DNA from: G963422745 sp965214285
GTDB lineage: Bacteria; Actinomycetota; Acidimicrobiia; Acidimicrobiales; Aldehydirespiratoraceae
Length of the DNA: 64,000 nucleotides
Direction of reading: 5' to 3'
Assembly: GCA_965214285.1 (NCBI GenBank)
Contig: OZ243946.1
Span: forward strand, 2,728,001 to 2,792,000
The notes beneath the pieces were generated by a model. That model searched no databases. It had not been told where the DNA came from and saw nothing but the letters and a program-made list of their open reading frames with translations. Positions 8,133 through 17,100 of the stretch are shown here, one piece after another. Position 1 is the stretch's first letter. The number at the start of each line of letters is the position of its first letter. A program made the translations under genes and the position numbers.

Positions 8133-8757
8133 CGAGAGGTTCCTGGGAGTGCGGGGCACCTTGGGTCAGCAGTGCCTTGATCGTCTCAGGAGGAAGCGAC
8201 AGCCGACGGCTGAGATCGCCAATCGTAGCAGCCCCTGCGCGGAGGGCATCGCCGAGAAAGCGGCCGACGTGGCCGCCGTCGGCACTCGCAGCGAGAAGAT
8301 CCGCGGCGGTGCGGCCCACAGTGGTGACGGCAAAGCCCTGCTTGACCTGCCAGTCGGCTCGCTGAAGGCCCCCGCTGCGCCGCAGCACGGTGACGCCGGC
8401 GCCTGGCTGGAGGCGGCGGATCGAGATGAAGGTGTGATCCCGCGGCGTGAAGACGCCGAATCCGTGAACCACGGCTGCCGACTCGCGCGCCACCCAGATC
8501 GTGGGGCCGGTGAGGCGCTGCCGGGGCGGGCCGGCGGGGTCGAGTCGCAGCCAGGCCACACGCAGTTCTGCGAGATGATCGTCGCCGGCGCCGGCGACCC
8601 GGTACACGCCGTGGCCGACTCGATCGATGAAGCCGCGTTGGACAGAGCGGGTCAGGTCGTAGTCGGCAACGCCGGCTGCTGCAGCCTGGGCGCGCGTGAA
8701 GTAGCCGTCCTGAGCGGCGGGGAGATCCCCGAGTCGGGCAACGATATTCACAGCCAT
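8125..8757 (-). CDS. AbiEi-type antitoxin and transcriptional regulator
   Basis: 210 residues. An N-terminal winged helix (DGYFTRAQAAAAGVADYDLT; RGFIDRVGHGVYRVAG) is the AbiEi_4-type DNA-binding domain. The C-terminal domain (HTFISIRRL...TTVGRTAADLL) is the usual antitoxin part. It is the upstream partner of the AbiEii gene. AbiEi proteins repress their own operon through inverted repeats; one such repeat lies at 8766-8784, just before the start. Confidence 0.82.
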   Translation of the reverse strand: MAVNIVARLGDLPAAQDGYFTRAQAAAAGVADYDLTRSVQRGFIDRVGHGVYRVAGAGDDHLAELRVAWLRLDPAGPPRQRLTGPTIWVARESAAVVHGFGVFTPRDHTFISIRRLQPGAGVTVLRRSGGLQRADWQVKQGFAVTTVGRTAADLLAASADGGHVGRFLGDALRAGAATIGDLSRRLSLPPETIKALLTQGAPHSQEPLDV

Positions 8758-8765
8758 ACTGAATA

Positions 8766-8784
8766 CCTTGCTATATCTGCAAGG
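8766..8784 (-). promoter_or_regulatory. Palindromic operator candidate of the abiEi/abiEii pair
   Basis: Perfect six-base arms CCTTGC and GCAAGG flank TATATCT, ending nine bases before the abiEi ATG. AbiEi family antitoxins are known to bind inverted repeats in their own promoter; assignment to this site is inferred from position. Confidence 0.5.
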
Positions 8785-8897
8785 TTCTCAGCACTAGCAT
8801 AGCCCGCAGCCCGGCCGCTGGTGGTTCTCGACTGCGGCTCGGGACGTCTCGGCGGTCTGCTCCCCGAACCTGCCTGTCGCAGGGCGGTAGCTTTCCG

Positions 8898-9374
8898 GTG
8901 GTGGATTTCTCGCTGCGGCAATGGCTGGTGATCGTCGTGCTCGTGGCGGGGTTCGCCGTGGCTGCGCTGGTGGTCTCCCGCGGCGGCGAAACCAGCGTCG
9001 ACGAGCACGGCGTGCAGGCCGAGGCGGTCACCGAGCCCCGAGTCGACGAGCTCGCCTGGTGCGCACTGCTGGCGCCGGTGGGGGCCTGGGGCGGGATCCT
9101 CGACGGGTCCGCCGCAGGAGACCACGCCGACGACGTGGTGAACCTGCAGGCGGCCCTGTCCGAAGCCCAGGCGGTGGCGCCGACGGCGCTGGCCGTCGAG
9201 ATGGCGCGCCTGCTGGATCTGGTGCTGCTCACCAAGCAGGCGCTCGACGACAGCGACTCGCTGGGCGACGCCCTCGCGGAAGCCTCAGCCCAGACCGATC
9301 AGGCACGGGTGCGTGCCGCGGTCTCGTCCCTGGACGACGCTCTGGCCGACTGCGGCCACGACCAGCTCGGCTGA
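8898..9374 (+). CDS. Membrane-anchored protein of unknown function
   Basis: 158 residues: one N-terminal transmembrane helix (WLVIVVLVAGFAVAALVVS, about 9-27), then an extracytoplasmic, mostly helical, acidic domain with two Cys (AWCALL and ADCGHD). I do not recognise a family. GTG codons at 8898 and 8901 are the possible starts. It converges on ftsY across a 125-bp gap. Confidence 0.6.
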   Translation: MVDFSLRQWLVIVVLVAGFAVAALVVSRGGETSVDEHGVQAEAVTEPRVDELAWCALLAPVGAWGGILDGSAAGDHADDVVNLQAALSEAQAVAPTALAVEMARLLDLVLLTKQALDDSDSLGDALAEASAQTDQARVRAAVSSLDDALADCGHDQLG

Positions 9375-9499
9375 GCGAAGGGGCAGGCGACTCCCCCGAA
9401 TCGCTCCAGGCCGGCGAGACCAGACCGAGACCCGGTCGAGCCCCGGTCCAGACCCGGCCGTGACCAGGCACTGCACGGCTGAGAGAGGGGGACGGCGGC

Positions 9500-10594
9500 T
9501 CAGTCGAACAGGGCATCGACGAACTCGCGCTCGTCGAATGGCACCAGGTCGCCAGGGCCCTCGCCCAGTCCCACCAGCTTCACCGGCAGCCCCAGATCGG
9601 TGTGGATCGCCACCACGATGCCGCCCTTGGCCGAGCCGTCGAGCTTGGTCAGCACCACGCCGGTCACCTCCGTCGCCTCGGTGAACACCCGTGCCTGGCT
9701 GAGCCCGTTCTGGCCGGTGCCGGCGTCGAGCACCAGCAGCGTCTCGGTGACGGTGCCCGCGCCCTTGTCGGCGGTGCGGCGCACCTTGCGCAGCTCGGCC
9801 ATCAGGTTGGTCTTGTTCTGCAGCCGGCCCGCGGTGTCGGCCATGACCAGATCGGCGCCGCGTGCGCCGGCTCGCCCGATGGCGTCGAAGACCACCGACG
9901 ACGGATCGGCGCCCTCGGCGCCCCGCACGATGTCGACGTTGCTGCGCTCGGCCCACATCGTGAGCTGCTCGGTCGCCGCGGCGCGGAAGGTGTCCGCCGC
10001 GGCGAGCACGATCGACTTGCCGGCTGCCGATTCGCGGGCGGCGAGCTTACCGATCGTGGTGGTCTTGCCCGAGCCGTTGACGCCGACGAACAGCCACACC
10101 GCCGGGCCTGCCTCGCCGCCTGCCGACGACGGGTCGTCCGACAGCGAGCGGTCGTGGCCCGAGAGCCTGGCCTCGATCTCGTCCTTGACCAGATCGACCA
10201 GCAGGGCCGCGTCGGTGATGCCGTCCTCGGTGGCTCTGGCCTTCACGGCCTCCATCACGGCGCTCGATGTGGCAACCCCGAGATCGGCACGGATCAGCAC
10301 GGCTTCGAGGTCGTCCCAGGTGGACGCGCCGACGCCGCCGCCGAAGACCCCGCCGAGCAGGCCCTGCAGCGACGCTCGGGCCGTCGAGAGACGCTCCCGG
10401 AAGCTCGGGGCAGCATCCGCCGCAGGCTCGGTCTCAAGGGGCTCGCCCGGCGGGACGGGGGCGGCAGGCTCGGCAGCGTCGTCGGGTCGGGCTGCCTCGA
10501 CAGGCCGCTCCGAGGCCCGGATGCTGCGGACCACCACCACGGAGGCCACGACGGCCGCCAGCACCACGACGACGATGAGGATTTCCAGCCACAT
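9500..10594 (-). CDS. ftsY: Signal recognition particle receptor FtsY
   Basis: 364 residues: an N-terminal transmembrane helix (about 3-25), a short acidic linker, then the NG domain with G1 VGVNGSGKTTTIGKLAA, DTFRAAATEQL, G3 DTAGRLQNKTNLMAEL and G4 TKLDGSAKGG. It docks SRP-ribosome complexes at the membrane by forming a GTPase dimer with Ffh, also encoded in this window (5652-7178). The true membrane helix is typical of actinobacterial FtsY. A TAGCCT box lies nine bases before the ATG. Confidence 0.96.
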   Translation of the reverse strand: MWLEILIVVVVLAAVVASVVVVRSIRASERPVEAARPDDAAEPAAPVPPGEPLETEPAADAAPSFRERLSTARASLQGLLGGVFGGGVGASTWDDLEAVLIRADLGVATSSAVMEAVKARATEDGITDAALLVDLVKDEIEARLSGHDRSLSDDPSSAGGEAGPAVWLFVGVNGSGKTTTIGKLAARESAAGKSIVLAAADTFRAAATEQLTMWAERSNVDIVRGAEGADPSSVVFDAIGRAGARGADLVMADTAGRLQNKTNLMAELRKVRRTADKGAGTVTETLLVLDAGTGQNGLSQARVFTEATEVTGVVLTKLDGSAKGGIVVAIHTDLGLPVKLVGLGEGPGDLVPFDEREFVDALFD

Positions 10595-10603
10595 GAAGGC
10601 CCG

Positions 10604-10609
10604 AGGCTA
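10604..10609 (-). promoter_or_regulatory. -10 box of ftsY
   Basis: TAGCCT on the minus strand, nine bases before the ftsY ATG at 10594. Confidence 0.5.
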
Positions 10610-10767
10610 GCCGTGGCCGTCTGTGACTCTGCCGTGAGCTGACGCTCGCCGTCCGGCAGAGCAGGCAACAGCCGCTCGTCATCCAGAACAGCAGCAGGCA
10701 AAGAGTCGCCGTCATCCCGCAACACGCCGAAGTCAGACGACAGAACAGCCGGCGTCGAGTGCGCCGC

Positions 10768-12033
10768 TCAGTCGCGCAGGCGGGTCGCTGCGGCCGCCCC
10801 GCCGAGCGCCACGGCGGCGGCCAGCACGAACACCCCCGTGAACGAGCCCTGCCAGTCCGCCAGCGCCCCGCCGATCTGAGGCGACACCGCCTGGGCCACG
10901 CCGAAGGCCAGCGTGGCCGCGCTGAAGGCAGGGCCGTAGGTCGCCGAGTCGGTGTGGGTGACCACGTGGGCGATGATCGTGCCCGGAATCGCCGAGAACA
11001 TCAGCCCCACGGCGAACGCCGCCACCAGCACCAGCGGCAGCGACCCGCTGAGGATCGCCAGCGACGCCGCCGCCCACATGGCGAAGGCGCCGACCAGGGT
11101 GACCCGGCGCCCGATCCGGTCAGACAGCGGCACGATCGTGAGCCCGCCGACGATGATCGCCATGCCGACCACCGAGAACATGAAAGCGGCCCGCTCCTCG
11201 GAGAAGCCGCTGTCGTCCTCCAGGCGGGCCACCATGAAAGCGATCACCAGGATGTAGCTGAAGCCGAAGGCCGCATAGGCGGCGGTCAGCGCCTTCCAGC
11301 CCTGCATCGTGCGCAGCGCCCGGAAGCCGCCGAACCCGCCCGAGGCGCTGGGGTGCTGGCCCTGGGAGCGCAGCCCGGCGAATGCGAGCGCCAGCACGAC
11401 CACGGCGATGGCCAGCTCGATGCGGTAGACCCGCTGCCAGGAGTGCAGCGAGCCGTCGTTGGCCCAGCCCGCCAGGCGGCCCGCGAAGACGATGCCGCAG
11501 CCGATCCCCGCCCCGATGAGCCCTGTGGCCAGCCCGCTGCGGTTGTCGGGGAAGAGCCTGGCTGCGATGCCCGGCGCGGGCACCCAGATGGCGGCCCCGC
11601 CGAGCCCCATGACGGCCAGCGCCGCGCCGAGCAGCACCGGGTCGGTGGTGAAGGAGGCCAGGGCGATGCCTGCGGTGGACAGCGTGAGGCCGAGGCGCAC
11701 CAGCCCGACCAGGGTGAGCCGCGACGCCAGCCAGCCGACGACCAGGGTCCCCGCCAGGTAAGCGCCCACGTTGAGCGAGCCGAAGAGGCCGGCGAGGGTG
11801 TTGGAGCCGTCCAGCACGTCGGCGCGGGCCTCGGGCAGCACCACGCCCCAGGTGAAGCGGCCGAACGCCTGGGCCACTGCCGCCGAAGACAGCACCACCG
11901 CCAGGGTGAGGATGCGCCGTTCGCGGCGAGCCTGCGCCTGGGTCTGCGCCGAGCCGGGCGCGGCGGGCGACGGGGCGAACGCGGCAACGCTGCCGGCGGC
12001 GGGCACGCTGTCATGGTCGGGGGGCTCAGTCAC
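10768..12033 (-). CDS. Major facilitator superfamily transporter
   Basis: 421 residues with about twelve membrane spans. The first half carries VVGWLASRLTLVGLVRLG, an MFS motif A-like loop; the repeat in the second half reads LSDRIGRRVTLVGAF (about 285). The GTG at 12033 lies six bases after the stop of the PLP enzyme at 12040, so it is the last gene of a three-gene operon and probably moves a substrate or product of those enzymes. Substrate unknown. Confidence 0.8.
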   Translation of the reverse strand: MTEPPDHDSVPAAGSVAAFAPSPAAPGSAQTQAQARRERRILTLAVVLSSAAVAQAFGRFTWGVVLPEARADVLDGSNTLAGLFGSLNVGAYLAGTLVVGWLASRLTLVGLVRLGLTLSTAGIALASFTTDPVLLGAALAVMGLGGAAIWVPAPGIAARLFPDNRSGLATGLIGAGIGCGIVFAGRLAGWANDGSLHSWQRVYRIELAIAVVVLALAFAGLRSQGQHPSASGGFGGFRALRTMQGWKALTAAYAAFGFSYILVIAFMVARLEDDSGFSEERAAFMFSVVGMAIIVGGLTIVPLSDRIGRRVTLVGAFAMWAAASLAILSGSLPLVLVAAFAVGLMFSAIPGTIIAHVVTHTDSATYGPAFSAATLAFGVAQAVSPQIGGALADWQGSFTGVFVLAAAVALGGAAAATRLRD

Positions 12034-12039
12034 AGAGCC

Positions 12040-13458
12040 TCAGTCGCTCTCTGGCAGCGGATCGCCGGGGCGCAGGCGCCCGGTGAACATCACCGCCACC
12101 CGCTCGCTGCCGCCGATTGCGTCGGGCACCTCGCGCTGCAGGGTGAGCAGGCCGCCCAGGCCGGCCGTGCCGGTCGGGCTGACGTCGATCCCGGTGTGGC
12201 GCCGGCCCAGGCGATGCGCCTCTCGCAGGTCGGCCTCGGGGCAGACGATCGGGTGCCCGCCGGTGGCCAGCATCGCCTCGATCAGCGGCACCCAGTCGTA
12301 GGTGATGTCGTCGAGGATGCCGTCGGCGACCGATGCGGGCTCCTCGGGCCAGGGCCGCATCCAGCGCTGCGGGTCGCTGTGCAGTCGGCGGACGATCTCG
12401 CGGCGGGCCTCGGCGCTGACTGCGCCCAGCTCGGCTGCAGCCGCGGCCCGTCGGGCGTTGCCGGCCGGCGGCGCTGCGCCCGGCGACCCGGTGCCGAGCA
12501 GCTCTGCGACCAGCGTGTCCCAGGCCAGCGCCAGCGGATGGTTGCCGACGGGCTGGACGACGTGTACCACGGGCATGTCGGTCTCCTCGGCGATGCGGGC
12601 GAAGCCGCTGACGACGCCGCAGCCCAGCGCGCCGCCGCCGACCTGCACGAACAGCCTGTCGATGAGGTGCCCAGGCTCTGCCGAGCCGCCCTCGCCCGAG
12701 CCGGACCTGTCCGACGCCGCCGAACCGGCGCTGCCCGAGCGGGCCGCTGCGATCTGGTCGGCCATCTCATAGGCGATGGTGCGTCCGCCGTCGATCGCCG
12801 TGGGCGTGTCGGTCCCCTGGCACGAGAACGCAGTGGCCCCGGCCTCCACGGCGGCGACCATGGCGTGATGGGCCGGGTCGCCCAGCACCCCCGGCCGGCG
12901 GGGCACCCGCACCACCTTCGCCCCCAGCGCGCCGATCCGTTCCACCACTGACTCGTTGGCCCAGACCGGCACGAACACCTCCAGCTCTCGCTGCAGCGCC
13001 GCGGCCACCACCGCTGCGGCGAGAGCGGCGTTGCCGCAACTGGCGATCGCCAGCGGGCCGTCGCTGTCGCCGTCACCAGGGGCAGCAGAGCCCAGCTCGA
13101 CGGCCAGCGCCGCGGTGAACAAATGGCGCGCCTTGTGGCTGCCCGACACGTTGTGCGTCTCGTCCTTGACCCACAGCTCGGCCCCGCCAAAGCCGATGGC
13201 CTCGGCCAGATCGGCCTGGGGCGAAAACGGCGTGGGCTCGAAGCCGCGGCCCTCCACGGCGGCCACCGCGGCGTCGATGCGGCGGATGCAGGCGATCAGC
13301 TCGTCGCGGCTGATGGCGCCGTCGGCCACCGCCGCAGCGGCGTCGAGCCGGTCCGCGTAGCGCTCGAAAGTCGACGCGGGCAACCCGGAGTCGCCCGCCT
13401 CAGAGCCTGCCCGACCAGCGTCGGCCGGCCCAGGATCGGCCTCGTCAGCTTCGGCCAT
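12040..13458 (-). CDS. Fold-type II PLP-dependent lyase/dehydratase-like enzyme
   Basis: 472 residues. The PLP lysine sits in NVSGSHKARHLF (about residue 123), the phosphate-binding loop is probably QVGGGALGCG and ASCGNAAL is the substrate loop. This is the threonine dehydratase/threonine synthase/diaminopropionate lyase superfamily; I cannot name the reaction. A Ser/Gly-rich insertion near 240 and an acidic first 30 residues are loops outside the core. It follows the second PLP enzyme by seven bases and precedes the MFS gene. Confidence 0.75.
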   Translation of the reverse strand: MAEADEADPGPADAGRAGSEAGDSGLPASTFERYADRLDAAAAVADGAISRDELIACIRRIDAAVAAVEGRGFEPTPFSPQADLAEAIGFGGAELWVKDETHNVSGSHKARHLFTAALAVELGSAAPGDGDSDGPLAIASCGNAALAAAVVAAALQRELEVFVPVWANESVVERIGALGAKVVRVPRRPGVLGDPAHHAMVAAVEAGATAFSCQGTDTPTAIDGGRTIAYEMADQIAAARSGSAGSAASDRSGSGEGGSAEPGHLIDRLFVQVGGGALGCGVVSGFARIAEETDMPVVHVVQPVGNHPLALAWDTLVAELLGTGSPGAAPPAGNARRAAAAAELGAVSAEARREIVRRLHSDPQRWMRPWPEEPASVADGILDDITYDWVPLIEAMLATGGHPIVCPEADLREAHRLGRRHTGIDVSPTGTAGLGGLLTLQREVPDAIGGSERVAVMFTGRLRPGDPLPESD

Positions 13459-13465
13459 GTGGAGA

Positions 13466-15013
13466 TCAGTCGTCGTCTCTGGTCCCGGCGCGGGCGTTGA
13501 ACTCGGCGATCAGCTCGTCCCAGTCGGCCGTGAAATGGCGCATCCGGTCCCAGAAGCCCCGATGCGCACGGGCGCAGAAGTCGTCGAAGGCGATGCCCTG
13601 CTGCTCCACCCAGGTGAAGTAGGCCAGGTTGAAGATGCGCCGCCGCTCCCGCTCGCTGAGCTCGAGATGCTCGGCGGTGTCGCAGGCCTCCAGCTCCCGC
13701 CCGAAATCCGCCGCCGCGGCCACGGCGTCGTAGCCGTCGGGGTGCCGGGCGGCCAGGTACTCGGCCCGCTCGGAGTCGTAGAGCTCGCTGCCGTCGGTGG
13801 CCACGGTCACGATCACGTCGTCGCGCCCGAAGCCGTGCGCCTTGGCAATCGTGATCGCCGCCAGGGCGTTGCAGATCGACGAGTAGCCCAGGTGCTGCAG
13901 CGACTCCACCAGGCCGGCATCGAGGCCCACCCGATCCACGAGATGGGCCTTGCCCGCCGGCGAGTTGAACAGCGCATCGAGGGCGTCGGTCGAGCGGTCG
14001 CTCACCGCCACCACGTCGTCGGTGTTGGCGACGTTGTGGATCAGCGGCACGTGCTTGTCGCCGATGCCCTGGATGTTGTGGTCGCCGAAGCCGTTCTCCA
14101 GCAGCGTCGGGCACTCCAGCGCCTCGACCGCCACGATGCGCGAGCAGTGGCGCTCCTTGAGGTAGTCGCCCGCGCCCAGCGTGCCCGCCGATCCCGACGC
14201 CGACACGAAGGCCGCCAGGCGAGCGCGGCCCGAGCCCGAGCCGGCGGCGTCCTCGAAGGCCCGCTCCAGGGCGGGCCCGGTGACCGCGTAGTGGCCCAGG
14301 TGGTTGGAGAACTCCGAGAACTGGTTGATGATCTCGATCGCCGGGTCGCGGTCGAGCTCGTGGCAGGCGTCGTATATCTCCTTCACGTTGGACTCGGTGC
14401 CGGGGGTGCGGATGATGTCGGCAGCCGGGTCGAGCGTCCAGCGCTCCAGCCAGTCGAAGCGGGCCTTGCTCATGCCCTCGGGCAGGACGGCCACGCCCCG
14501 GCAGTCCATGATCCGCGATATGGCGATGCCGCCTCGGGCGTAGTTGCCCGTGGACGGCCAGACGGCCCGGCGCACGGTCGGGTCGAAGCGCCCGGTCACG
14601 AGCCGGGGCACCAGGCAGGCATACGCGGCGAGCACCTTGTGGGCTCGGATCATCGGGAAGCGGTTGCCCAGCAGCATCACGATGCGGGCCTCCACGCCGC
14701 TCAGCGCTTGCGGGAGCTCGATGAAGTCGGGCACCGGGTGCGGGCCGGAGCCGTCGAGCCGGCCGAACCAGTGCACCCGGAAGAGGTTGCGGGGGTCGGG
14801 CTCGTTGCGATCGAGGCCTGCCAGCGGCGCCAGGCGGGCGGCGGGGATCGTGGACGGGTCGGCCAGCTCGGCGAAGGTCGGCAGGGCGATGCTGCGCTCG
14901 GCGAAGCGCTCGACGGTGCGCCCGTACACGCCCTCGTCGGCGATGTCGGTCGCCAGGCCGAGCGAGCGATGCGCCCGGGCGATCTCGGCGGCGTCGATCT
15001 GTGTCCTTTGCAT
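13466..15013 (-). CDS. Second fold-type II PLP enzyme, cysteine synthase/dehydratase-like, unusual family
   Basis: 515 residues, longer than usual for the fold. PSTGNYARGGIAISRI resembles the substrate/PLP loop, FVSASGSAGTLGAGDYLK the phosphate loop, and RAHKVLAAYA probably holds the PLP lysine. The C-terminal 100 residues (ELSERERRRIFNLAYFTWVEQQG) form an extra helical domain. It is first in the operon with the PLP enzyme at 12040 and the MFS gene, so the two may act in sequence on one amino acid. Function unknown. Confidence 0.65.
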   Translation of the reverse strand: MQRTQIDAAEIARAHRSLGLATDIADEGVYGRTVERFAERSIALPTFAELADPSTIPAARLAPLAGLDRNEPDPRNLFRVHWFGRLDGSGPHPVPDFIELPQALSGVEARIVMLLGNRFPMIRAHKVLAAYACLVPRLVTGRFDPTVRRAVWPSTGNYARGGIAISRIMDCRGVAVLPEGMSKARFDWLERWTLDPAADIIRTPGTESNVKEIYDACHELDRDPAIEIINQFSEFSNHLGHYAVTGPALERAFEDAAGSGSGRARLAAFVSASGSAGTLGAGDYLKERHCSRIVAVEALECPTLLENGFGDHNIQGIGDKHVPLIHNVANTDDVVAVSDRSTDALDALFNSPAGKAHLVDRVGLDAGLVESLQHLGYSSICNALAAITIAKAHGFGRDDVIVTVATDGSELYDSERAEYLAARHPDGYDAVAAAADFGRELEACDTAEHLELSERERRRIFNLAYFTWVEQQGIAFDDFCARAHRGFWDRMRHFTADWDELIAEFNARAGTRDDD

Positions 15014-15084
15014 TTTGTAAAGCTACCCGCCCTGAGGCTCAGCAGGCCTCAGCGAGCCGACAAGGGACGCCCGACGCAGCCCGC

Positions 15085-16647
15085 TCAGATGGCGCTGTCG
15101 TGCTCGGCCCAGTAAGGGTCGCGCAGGCGGCGCCGGTAGAGCTTGCCGTTGGGGTCCCGCGGCATCTCCTCGGTGTAGTCGATCGAGCGCGGCAGCTTCT
15201 GGCGGGCGATCCGCTCGCCGAGCCAGGCGATGATCTCCGCGCTGGTCTCGGGCCCCGGCGCCCAGCCCTCGCGCAGCTCGATCACCGCCTTGATCTCTTC
15301 ACCGGTGTCGGCATTGGGCACCCCGAACACACCGGCGTCGCCCACCGCCGGGTGCTGCAACAAGGCGCCCTCGATCTCGGCGGGATAGATGTTCACCCCG
15401 CCCACGATGACCAGCTCCGACGCCCGGTCGTTGAGGAACAGGAAGCCGTCCTCGTCGAGGTAGCCGATGTCGCCGACCGTGAAGAAGTCCCCCAGCCGCG
15501 AGCCCTGGGTCTTCTCGTCGTCGTCCTTGTACTCGAACGCCGGCGCATCGCCCATCTTCATGTAGACGGTGCCGCTCACGTTGGGCGCGACCTCGTTGCC
15601 GTCGTCGTCCACCACGATCACCTGCGAGATCGGCCACGGCTTGCCCACCGTGCCGGGCTTGGCCAGCCACTCCTGCGGGCCGACGTAGGTGCCGCCGCCC
15701 TCGGTGGCCGCGTAGTACTCCCAGATCGAATCGCCCCACCACTCGATCATGGCGCGCTTGGTCTCCACCGGGCACGGCGCAGCGGCGTGAACCATGCGCC
15801 GCAGCGAGCTCACGTCGTGGCGGGCGCGTTCCTCGGCGGGGAGCTGCAGCAGGCGGTTGAACATGGTGGGCACCATGTGCGAGGTGGTGACCCTGTAGCG
15901 CTCGATGCGCTCCAGCGCGCCCTGCGCGGTCCAGCGGTCCATCAGCACCACCGGATGGCCCATGTGCAGCGACATGGTGGTCCAGTTGTTGACGGCGGTG
16001 TGGTACAGCGGCGCCTGGGTGATCTGCACGTTGCCGTCATGGGGCATGGTGCCGAACAGCAAGAAGAGCCCGCCCGAGGCGGCGGCCGCCTCGTCGGGAT
16101 GGCGGGGATCGAGCGGCCTGCGCACGCCCTTGGGTCGCCCGGTCGTGCCCGAGGTGTAGAACATGAACGACCCGGTGGCGAGCTCGTCGGGCCGCTCGCC
16201 GGACTGGGCGTCGATCAGGTCGCCGAACGGACGGAAGCCGGCGATCTCGCCCACCGCATAGCGGTTCTCGGCGGGCGTGATGCAGTCGTCGAGCACCCTC
16301 ACGGCCTCGGCGGCGAACCTCTCGTGGACGATCAGCGCCTTGGTCTCGGAGTCGTTGACGATGTAGGAGATCTCCGGGCCGACCAGGTGCCAGTTGACCG
16401 GCGTCACATAGAGCCCGGACTGGAAGGCGGCCAGGCAGACCGCCACCTGCTCGAAGCCGTTGGGCAGCAGCGTGGTGACCTGGTCGCCCACGCCGAGCCC
16501 CGCGGCCGCCAGACCACGCGAGATGCGGTTGGTCAGCGCCGCCAGCTCGCCGTAGCTCAGCTGCCGGTGCTCTGGGTCGACGACGGCCAGGTGATCGGGG
16601 TCGGCCTCGGCGATCTTCCAGACGCCGAGTGCATCGGTGTCGGCCAT
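15085..16647 (-). CDS. AMP-forming acyl-CoA synthetase
   Basis: About 520 residues of the ANL superfamily. P-loop-like A3 motif YTSGTTGRPKG at about 165, A5 motif EYYAATEGGG, A7 VGDIGYLDEDG, and A10 DPNGKLYRR with the catalytic Lys. It activates a carboxylic acid to acyl-AMP and then acyl-CoA, probably a fatty or aromatic acid. The ATG at 16647 (MADTDALG) is preferred over 16725 because the extra 26 residues look like noise. Confidence 0.88.
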   Translation of the reverse strand: MADTDALGVWKIAEADPDHLAVVDPEHRQLSYGELAALTNRISRGLAAAGLGVGDQVTTLLPNGFEQVAVCLAAFQSGLYVTPVNWHLVGPEISYIVNDSETKALIVHERFAAEAVRVLDDCITPAENRYAVGEIAGFRPFGDLIDAQSGERPDELATGSFMFYTSGTTGRPKGVRRPLDPRHPDEAAAASGGLFLLFGTMPHDGNVQITQAPLYHTAVNNWTTMSLHMGHPVVLMDRWTAQGALERIERYRVTTSHMVPTMFNRLLQLPAEERARHDVSSLRRMVHAAAPCPVETKRAMIEWWGDSIWEYYAATEGGGTYVGPQEWLAKPGTVGKPWPISQVIVVDDDGNEVAPNVSGTVYMKMGDAPAFEYKDDDEKTQGSRLGDFFTVGDIGYLDEDGFLFLNDRASELVIVGGVNIYPAEIEGALLQHPAVGDAGVFGVPNADTGEEIKAVIELREGWAPGPETSAEIIAWLGERIARQKLPRSIDYTEEMPRDPNGKLYRRRLRDPYWAEHDSAI

Positions 16648-17100
16648 GGCGCGATGTTCCCCTCTCGGGCGGGCCGACGCAAGACGGCCGCCGGCGCTTC
16701 CGCCCCAAGACTTCCGCCCCAACACGCGACACGACCGCCGGCTCTCGTGTGTTCGAGTCGCCGGCGGCCGCTGACGCTTTGCCTCCCTTCTTCTCGGATG
16801 GCTTGTGGGACTTGGGCGAACCTCCTTTCGTCGGTCGATTTCGGGTTCTCACTGGGTATATGGCCGGCAGAGGCTCGAATCTTGCACTTTTTCCGAAATT
16901 TCTTTCGGGAATTTTCGGATTTCTGCATCGTCGCAGGTAGAGGGTATTTTCGCTGCGCTCGGGGGCGGGAGCAAAAGCCGGAATTCGGGGCCGGATCAAG
17001 GCCCGGCGCAGGGCTGGCCGCAGAAAACGGCCCGCCACGGGCGACCACGGCCAGCACGGGTGAGAAGGGTCCGTGCGGCGCGCACGGCTAGGGTCGGGCT
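16648..17100. other. 453-bp intergenic region with an AT-rich core
   Basis: No gene seen. It separates the divergent acyl-CoA synthetase and enoyl-CoA hydratase genes. Bases 16830-16960 are strikingly AT-rich for this window and contain the palindrome CCGAAA-TTTC-TTTCGG (16893-16908) followed by another TTTTCGG arm. A TAGGGT box at 17089-17094 serves the gene at 17101. This may be an operator region for lipid-metabolism genes, or foreign DNA. Confidence 0.5.
17089..17094 (+). promoter_or_regulatory. -10 box of the enoyl-CoA hydratase gene
   Basis: TAGGGT, six bases before the GTG at 17101, leaderless arrangement. Confidence 0.6.

Noticed and set aside
5649..8180. Very long plus-strand open frame (843 codons)
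   Set aside because: It runs antisense through ffh and the AbiEii gene; composition is that of a GC-rich shadow frame with no recognisable domain.
16741..16790. T-loop-like GTTCGAGTC suggesting a tRNA
   Set aside because: The flanking bases do not form a T stem and no anticodon or acceptor arm can be built.
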